DNA from: Periplaneta americana
Lineage: Eukaryota > Arthropoda > Insecta > Blattodea > Blattidae
Assembly (NCBI RefSeq): GCF_040183065.1
Contig: NC_091132.1
Span: 162,924,102-162,988,101 of the forward strand
Reading direction: 5' to 3'
DNA: 64,000 nt
The notes beneath the pieces were generated by a model, which ran no database searches, had not been told where the DNA came from, and saw only the letters and a list, made by a program, of their open reading frames with translations. Numbering within the stretch: the stretch's first letter is position 1; each line of letters starts with the position of its first letter. Below, one piece after another: positions 58,501-64,000 of this stretch. A program made the translations under genes and the position numbers.

Positions 58501-61355
58501 GGTGTCCTCCCACCCTTATCCTTTCCATTCACATTACATTCAGGGAATGTCAGCAATTTGAGAACACAAGCTTTGTCTTCATTTAGAATGGCAGTATGAA
58601 ATTCATATCCTTCTGCCAGAATCCTATCAAAAAATTCTCTCACGACTATTAATTCTTTTGTAAATAATATTTCTTTTAGAAATTCTCTTTCTCCTTCGAA
58701 ATTTTTTGTGAACCACTTGGCGGCAAAGAACTCTAAAAATGTTCTGTGAATGAACATTGCTGTGGAATTTACAATTTGAGCTACAATTCCACTTTTCTCA
58801 TTTCCATTTCTAAATCGGTCCTGGAAACATTCAACTCGTCTCATAATATCTTTGGAGGACTGCAGTTTGTTAAGGTCTTCAGTCTTCAGCAAAGAATGCA
58901 CGGCAGATGCCATATGGTCTTTCTCATATTCTTCCCTCTTCGTCAGCATTAACTGATGCTGCACCAAATTTGTTAAATCTACTCGCCCCTTTTCACGAAC
59001 AAAGATATTCCACTTTCTATCCACGAATTTCTTATACAGTTCCAACAAATCCAGTTTGCGGTCAAATTTCACCTCGCCTGACTGACAAAAACGAGAAGCT
59101 TCATCACGAAATACTTCAGCCAACATGAGAATCTGTAGAGGAATTTCTGTGAATTGGCCAAGTTTGCCATTCAAAGAATTCCCTGTCACTTCTAACAAAT
59201 TGGCAATAAATATGTCTAAGTTACATGGACCATCTCTTATACCGTTCCAAAGTTTAGCAAGGAAATCACGTTGATCCTGTTCTTTGAAAGGTTGCAGTTC
59301 AAATGAAAGACAGGAGAACACTTCCTCCAGCATATCCTTCATTAAAGAACGAGAAGTGATCCAAAGCTGTTTAAATTTACAGTTGATGATAAGTTGTCTT
59401 AACATGAACAACACCTTCTCTGCGTAATCTGGGCTGATCTCGTCATACCCATCTATCAGTATCACAATATTGCCACCATGATGTAACTCGTGTTTGAACA
59501 GTGATGTAGCGAAGTCACTCGTGAACTTTCCTGCACGTAACAGAAGTTCAACTGCAGAAACTCCACAGTTACTCAGGTAATCAGTGTGCTCATTCAGAAC
59601 TACAGTGACCACCCAAAATGCCGGTTCATGTCGCTTGAATTCCTGAGCTAAATTTACAATTTCTGTTGATTTTCCCATTCCAGGGTGAGCCACAAGCAAC
59701 TTGACCTTGTCAGAGAGCATCATCACTTCCTGCAAACTTCTGATCGAGGTCACATCCATTAAGTGAGACTTAATATAGGATATACTGCCTTTGGACTGTT
59801 TCCAAATAAAGCCATTCTCTTCTTTATGAAGCCAATGGACTCGTTCAAACACGTTTTTGGCCTTCTCGAAGTCCTCTGTTCTTCGAATTACGAAACAGTG
59901 ACACACACTTTTCGCAGAATGTTTCGTTTCATCAAACATCTCTACTTCTTTCTTAGGCTGAACTATTTGCCTCAGAGCCTCCAGTGATATTCCACTTACA
60001 ACTAAGTAGTCCCGATCATCAGAAAAGATTTCCTCACTCACATGTTGTCTATTAAAAAACGTACGAGGTATATAGTATTCATTTTGTTGAGTGAGTTCAT
60101 CTCCAATGCGTTCGACAACTCCAGAGACCAACTGAGTTACAATTTCAGCGTTTGCTACTTCGTCGAATGTTGTGTCGTCAACCAATGTGTTAAGTTTGAT
60201 GGACTCACCTTGGAAATTTATTTTGCAATCTAATACTTGGATCTTTGATTCCTCATTCAGTTGCCCAAAACGAAACTCGTCTTTGTGAATGAGAGAATTT
60301 AATTCCCTCCCCTTCTCACTGTCATGAATCACTACAAGGGTCCTTCCTGAACCTAAATTGGTGACGACCTTTTCTATTGTCTCAACCCAGCCATCAATTA
60401 CAAGTACATCGCATTCAGGCCACCGACCCCACATTGCCAACACTTCACTCATTCTATCCTCCAACACGTTGGCATCTATCTCAATCTTGTTTGGAATGCT
60501 TTGGTGAACTTTGAGACAAGTGAGAGCATTAGTCTTGTGGACATTCAGAAATCCACCATCCACTGGCAGCTTCATTGCAAATGACTTCAACTCCTCTTCG
60601 TCAAACTGCAGATTAAATTTTGCGAGCTGATCTACTTTTTCTCTACTTAAGTCATCAACACTACACTTCACCATATTCTTCCAAAACTCAACACTCTCCA
60701 TAAGATAAGTTCCTGGACCTTTCCTCCAGTTCTCTATATTAGTCACAAATGTCTGGAACTGAGAATCTGTTCCCAATGCCCTATTAAGTTCAGATCTGAT
60801 TAAGGAATCAAGCTTCTCCTCACTTGCTTGCTCTGTGTAGAACCTGAACTGATGGAGGAACTGGTTGAAGTCAGGATCGTTCTCCAAAGTGGGGAAGTCA
60901 TTACTAGAGTATCGTTTGCATTTTCCTCCTTCTGTCATGAGGATAGTGTTGGAGTCAGTGTCAACACCTCCACCCTCAACCAGGGCTCCATTTGTGTAAA
61001 GAACATACCACACACTGCTGAACGGACCCCAGTGCTGTAGGCACTGTTTTCCTCCCCAGTATCCTCTTATCTTGAGGTAAGACTCGTAGTGCTCGTGGAT
61101 TCTAAAGATTTTGTCCATCGTATATTTTCTCTTTTTTGGTGCACTCTGTGAATCTTGCTTGTGTTTCAACTGTATCAACATCATATTATCATCTACATTA
61201 AGTATCAAGTCATCAAACTTTCCAGCTGCCTTCATGTTAGTTGCAATACGAAAGCTCTTTCTCTTATTGATGACTCTAAGAAAGAGAAGTCCAGCCATCT
61301 TCACTTCATACAGGTATCCTGCATTGCTGCAAGTCCCGTCAGTCTTCTCATAATC
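46527..61355 (-). CDS. Giant NACHT-ankyrin (NLR-like) protein, main exon, two in-frame stops
   Basis: One minus-strand frame spans the exon from a ttttacAG acceptor (61356-61357) to TGA at 46527-46529, about 4,940 codons, broken only by TAA (48675-48677) and TGA (47664-47666). The start codon is in an upstream exon not found here; a GTG at 61304 is an internal Val. Order: GYLYEVKMAGLLFLRV (61300s), FDDLILNVDD (about 61206-61223) and LIQLKHK (about 61160-61180), a possible PD-(D/E)XK-type arrangement. About 400 unassigned residues follow. NACHT: Walker A HPGMGKST (about 59665-59687), Walker B ILIDGYDE (about 59439-59462). The NLR-like HRTFLEFFAAKWF lies near 58715-58755. Then degenerate ankyrins from about 58600, and about 115 regular 33-residue repeats from about 57935. 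Role inferred: cytosolic sensor with STAND-type ATPase switching. If translation stops at the first TAA the product would still hold more than 90 ankyrin repeats. Confidence 0.85.
47664..47666 (-). other. In-frame TGA in the ankyrin array (second interruption)
   Basis: The usual GTT GTG AGA CTC CTA is here GTT CTG TGA CTC CTA: two substitutions, one of which turns AGA into TGA. The frame continues unchanged to 46527. Confidence 0.9.
48675..48677 (-). other. In-frame TAA in the ankyrin array (first interruption)
   Basis: Neighbouring repeats read GCG CAA CAA GGT at this place; here the second CAA is TAA, a single C-to-T change. The frame on both sides is the same, so this is a point nonsense mutation and not a frameshift. 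Confidence 0.9.
50150..56700 (-). repeat. Higher-order repeat: three tandem copies of a 22-ankyrin block (2178 bp)
   Basis: Corresponding sites recur at exactly 2178 bp (for example 50652, 52830, 55008; and 50890, 53068, 55246). 2178 is 22 times 99, so the block is a whole number of ankyrin repeats and keeps the frame. Copies differ by few bases: ggagtctcac at 50722 is ggagcctcac at 52907 and 55087; catcagcgcc becomes catcaccgcc at 54074 (Ala to Gly). Flanking repeats outside these blocks are more diverged. This indicates recent block duplication by unequal exchange or gene conversion. Confidence 0.9.
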
Positions 61356-61396
61356 CTGTAAAAGAACAACACATAATCAGTATGAACCACCACCAC

Positions 61397-61436
<40 letters not shown>
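61397..61436. repeat. (ATT)n microsatellite
   Basis: About 13 ATT units in the intron upstream of the NACHT-ankyrin exon. Confidence 0.9.
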
Positions 61437-61438
<2 letters not shown>

Positions 61439-61439
61439 G

Positions 61440-62424
61440 ACTTGTCGACAGTACCATGTTTGTTGCTATGGACATGTAAGACTTAAAAGACAACAGCAGC
61501 TACAAATAATAAAGTATAAAATATGCATAATACTGGAAATACCAGTAGGAACATCATGAATCCTCTAGATTCAAAACCCCCTAATGACCATTTTGTTCAT
61601 AACTGAGTTATGCCCAAGTATTATTTGCTAAGAATGAATTCTAATGATTTATGTAGTTTTAATTAAAGAGGCTACTAAATTCAAAAAGTCACTGTTAGGT
61701 TGAAAATTCCCTCTATTTGCCATCAGTTACTACCAAAATCATTTAATTAATTCCCTTGATTTTCAAAACTAATTCCGGTATAATTTCAATCGTTACAAAA
61801 TTAATAATGAATTTACACCAAAATTAGCTTTGAAAATCAAGGGAACTAAAAGTGACGGTGCATTTTTCTTTCTCATGGAAAATACTTTTAAAAACAGTTA
61901 GCAGATATGTTTAAGCGCAGCAACGATATAGGGGATTTTGAATCTATACGATTTTCTATCTACTAAGAAAAAGTCAAAACTTTTTCTTCTATAATCGCTA
62001 TACCTTCTCGTTTATAGTCACCCATAATGATGGAAAGTTTTCAATAACTTTCAACAGACAACAAAATTATAGCAAATTAATCTGATTAAGCTCACAGTAT
62101 TCATTTATAGAGTAGTAACGATTACCGGAATACCATTTATGTAATGCATCTCTAAATAGAACAAATGTTATATTGTGTACTTCCTGTGGTAACCTATTGG
62201 TCACAGAAATGGCAACAGAATTACACCAGCTTTTCCAATTGGTCAATCTAAAAATGAGGCTCAACAAAATGTGGTGGTGGTGGCGGCAGAAGGGTAGTGG
62301 TAACAGCAGCGGCTGCAGCAGTTAATATGAGGAATGGAAAAACAGAATTTATACGTGTTGTGAACATTACACCATTTGTAGTATCTGACGTACTGCAACT
62401 CAGTGGAGTTATTTTCCTTCTGAT
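61440..62424. other. Intron or upstream region of the NACHT-ankyrin gene
   Basis: I found no exon that convincingly carries the start codon. A (GTG)n/(GCA)n stretch occurs at 62272-62325. The region 61730-61850 contains complementary segments around gaaaatcaagggaa (61759 inverse, 61835), a possible small MITE. Confidence 0.4.
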
Positions 62425-62555
62425 TTGGACCTGCGCTCGTGCGTGCTTCGATACCCGCTTGGACTCATTACCTGATTGGGTGGTTTTCCCCAACCGTAAG
62501 TGGAATGTCAGGTAATCTATGCTGAACTGCCTTATCCAATACTTCATAATATTTT
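62425..62555 (+). mobile_element. SINE fragment
   Basis: Related to 20969-21208: cttcgatacccgcttgga (B-box region), ggttttccccaaccgtaa and atgtcaggtaatctatg occur in the same order. The tRNA 5' part and the tail are missing or diverged. Confidence 0.65.
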
Positions 62556-62782
62556 TAGTGATGCTCTTTACTCGTATGCAATACTCTACTCTGGCTTATA
62601 GTTATGTTTAATTTATAGCAATAAACGATTTCACCAACAGTTAAGTTTCAATCACACAAATGCAGTCATTCCCAGTTGATAATAACGTTTCCCCAAGTGA
62701 AGCCATTGCCGAAATATTTGAAACACTAGGCTACTACCGGCGCAGGCCACTGCATCGAAACCAAGATTTAAACTGCTTACTA

Positions 62783-64000
62783 GATAGATAAATGGATTTA
62801 TTGAGTAATAATATACTGTACATACATATGTACTATATTATCATAATTTTCTCTTATATCCGATGCACGGGTCTCCTGGTTGTACGTGCTTTGTACCTAA
62901 AACAAGTCCTACTTTGTAGGTTTCACCCATCTCACCTATGATTAGATCCAACCAGTCTCTAAAAGAACACACAGATTAAAATGAAAATGGCACAAACAAA
63001 ACACATTATATAATATATAATAATCTTAAACAGACATAAAAGTGTATAATTGAATAGATACCGTTATCCCTTCGTCAGTTCGCATCACAAACTTCAACAG
63101 CTGAAGTTCTAATCTTTCTCGCCTTCAAGAGGAACAATCCAGTCTTTTGTTCGTATTCTCTATTCCCCATGAGGTTAAGACATGCAAGGGAACACCTATT
63201 CTGACTTAGCATAGAAAGTGGTAGATATTTTCTCCGGATATGTTCCAATTCGACAGAATGCAGTAAAATATGTCTATAGGAGTCCTTTTCTCCGCACAGT
63301 GGACAAAGGCGCTCTCCTTCTTTGTTGACAATTTTATCACCTTCCCATGCCCCCAATCTTAGCCACGCTAAACCTGCTCTACTGTCTTTGTTACAAGAAT
63401 TTATGTAGTCACACCTCCCCCAGTTAAGCATGAGATCTGATTGTAAATTAATGTAGTGAGGACTTTTCCGAACATTAGAGCTCAATCTCTTTCCTCTCGA
63501 TATCAATTAATCGCATCTTCACATTACACCATACATTTCTTCTTTATTATCACCTTTATCCCACACCCATCCCATTCCTATATGATGCAGCCTTCTCTGC
63601 AGTTTATAAACCCACCCATTTTCCCAACTCTCTCTTTATTGAACTTTGTAGCAAATCGACCGTAAAAGCGACTGATCCCCAAATATAATTTTTAACCAGT
63701 CCTATTTTATCACCCTAACGTTCACATGAATTGCTTCCTTTTGTAGCCCAAACTCCTTTAGCACCCCGCAATTAGCTGTGCTTCTGCCAATTCCAAGTAT
63801 TCGTTTCAGGAAGTCCGTCTGTACCTTATTTAATTTTCCCGCATTTTTCCAACCCCAAATATCTGCCCCATACAACATAGATGACCTAACCACAGCACCG
63901 TATGCTAGCTCCAATGTTGCTGCAGGAATATCTGGCATTTTAGTGATCAATTTCAATACCTCCGCACTTTTTACCCCACACTTGCGTTTCGTTATGTCAA
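62783..64000 (-). pseudogene. LINE 3' part, extends past the right edge
   Basis: Minus-strand frames 63702-63956 and 63075-63506 belong to one element. The first reads LELAYGAVVRSSMLYGADIW and FLKRILGIGRST (thumb region after the RT). The second reads CDYINSCNKDSRAGLAWLRL and a knuckle CPLCGEKDSYRHILLHSVEL, ending EVCDAN with TGA at 63075-63077. Between them the frame is broken (63507-63700). The 3' end has a (GATA)-type tail (agatagataa at 62783) and resembles the tail of 33136-33967. Confidence 0.7.

Noticed and set aside
61302..61304. GTG as the start codon of the NACHT-ankyrin frame
   Set aside because: The frame continues 17 codons upstream to a good acceptor at 61356, and GTG is not a usual start in animals; it is an internal Val.

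Overview
This is eukaryotic DNA, almost certainly insect: AT-rich, with spliced genes and roughly half of the unique sequence made of transposons and microsatellites. A cockroach/termite (Blattodea) source, possibly Periplaneta, is my best inference. It rests on three resemblances from memory: the zinc-finger leader MDVIKMEP, the LINE ending MNLRVP, and tRNA-headed SINEs ending in a GCGTCGTTAAATAACC-type tail. No bacterial operons, rRNA genes or CRISPR arrays are present.

Left half (1-42 kb): two paralogous copies of one segment lie in direct orientation about 29 kb apart, copy A at about 1-17.7 kb and copy B at about 29.9-41.9 kb. Each carries the 5' coding exons of a minus-strand C2H2 zinc-finger gene. 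The copy B gene is complete in its coding part: exons at 35.1, 30.3, 26.5 and 19.0-20.1 kb, with matching splice phases and 11 zinc fingers. The copy A gene (exons at 4.5 and 1.6 kb) runs off the left edge. Because each copy serves as the other's empty site, many insertions can be read with exact boundaries and target-site duplications (TSDs): Tc1-like, Harbinger-like (nested), hAT-like, mariner-like and RTE-like LINE. An hAT-like element sits at two different positions in the two copies, within or beside the same decayed pipsqueak-type helix-turn-helix sequence.

The introns and spacers hold a degenerate LINE with a reverse-transcriptase domain, a Penelope-like GIY-YIG fragment, an 838-bp solo LTR, several LINE 3' ends with ATT-type tails, tRNA-derived SINEs, and a recurrent class of palindromic elements whose arms are tRNA-like.

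Right half (46.4-61.4 kb, minus strand): one enormous exon encodes an NLR-like protein. A possible PD-(D/E)XK-like nuclease fold is at the N-terminus, followed by a NACHT NTPase with clear Walker A and B motifs, then about 115 ankyrin repeats of exactly 99 bp. Within the repeats, a 22-repeat block of 2178 bp is present in three nearly identical tandem copies. The frame is continuous for 14.8 kb except for two point-mutation stops (48675 and 47664), both in the C-terminal repeats; a decayed repeat lies past the final stop. The nuclease-like/NACHT/ankyrin architecture parallels bacterial antiphage NLR proteins and is the most interesting content of the window. The right edge (62.8-64 kb) is the 3' part of another LINE.
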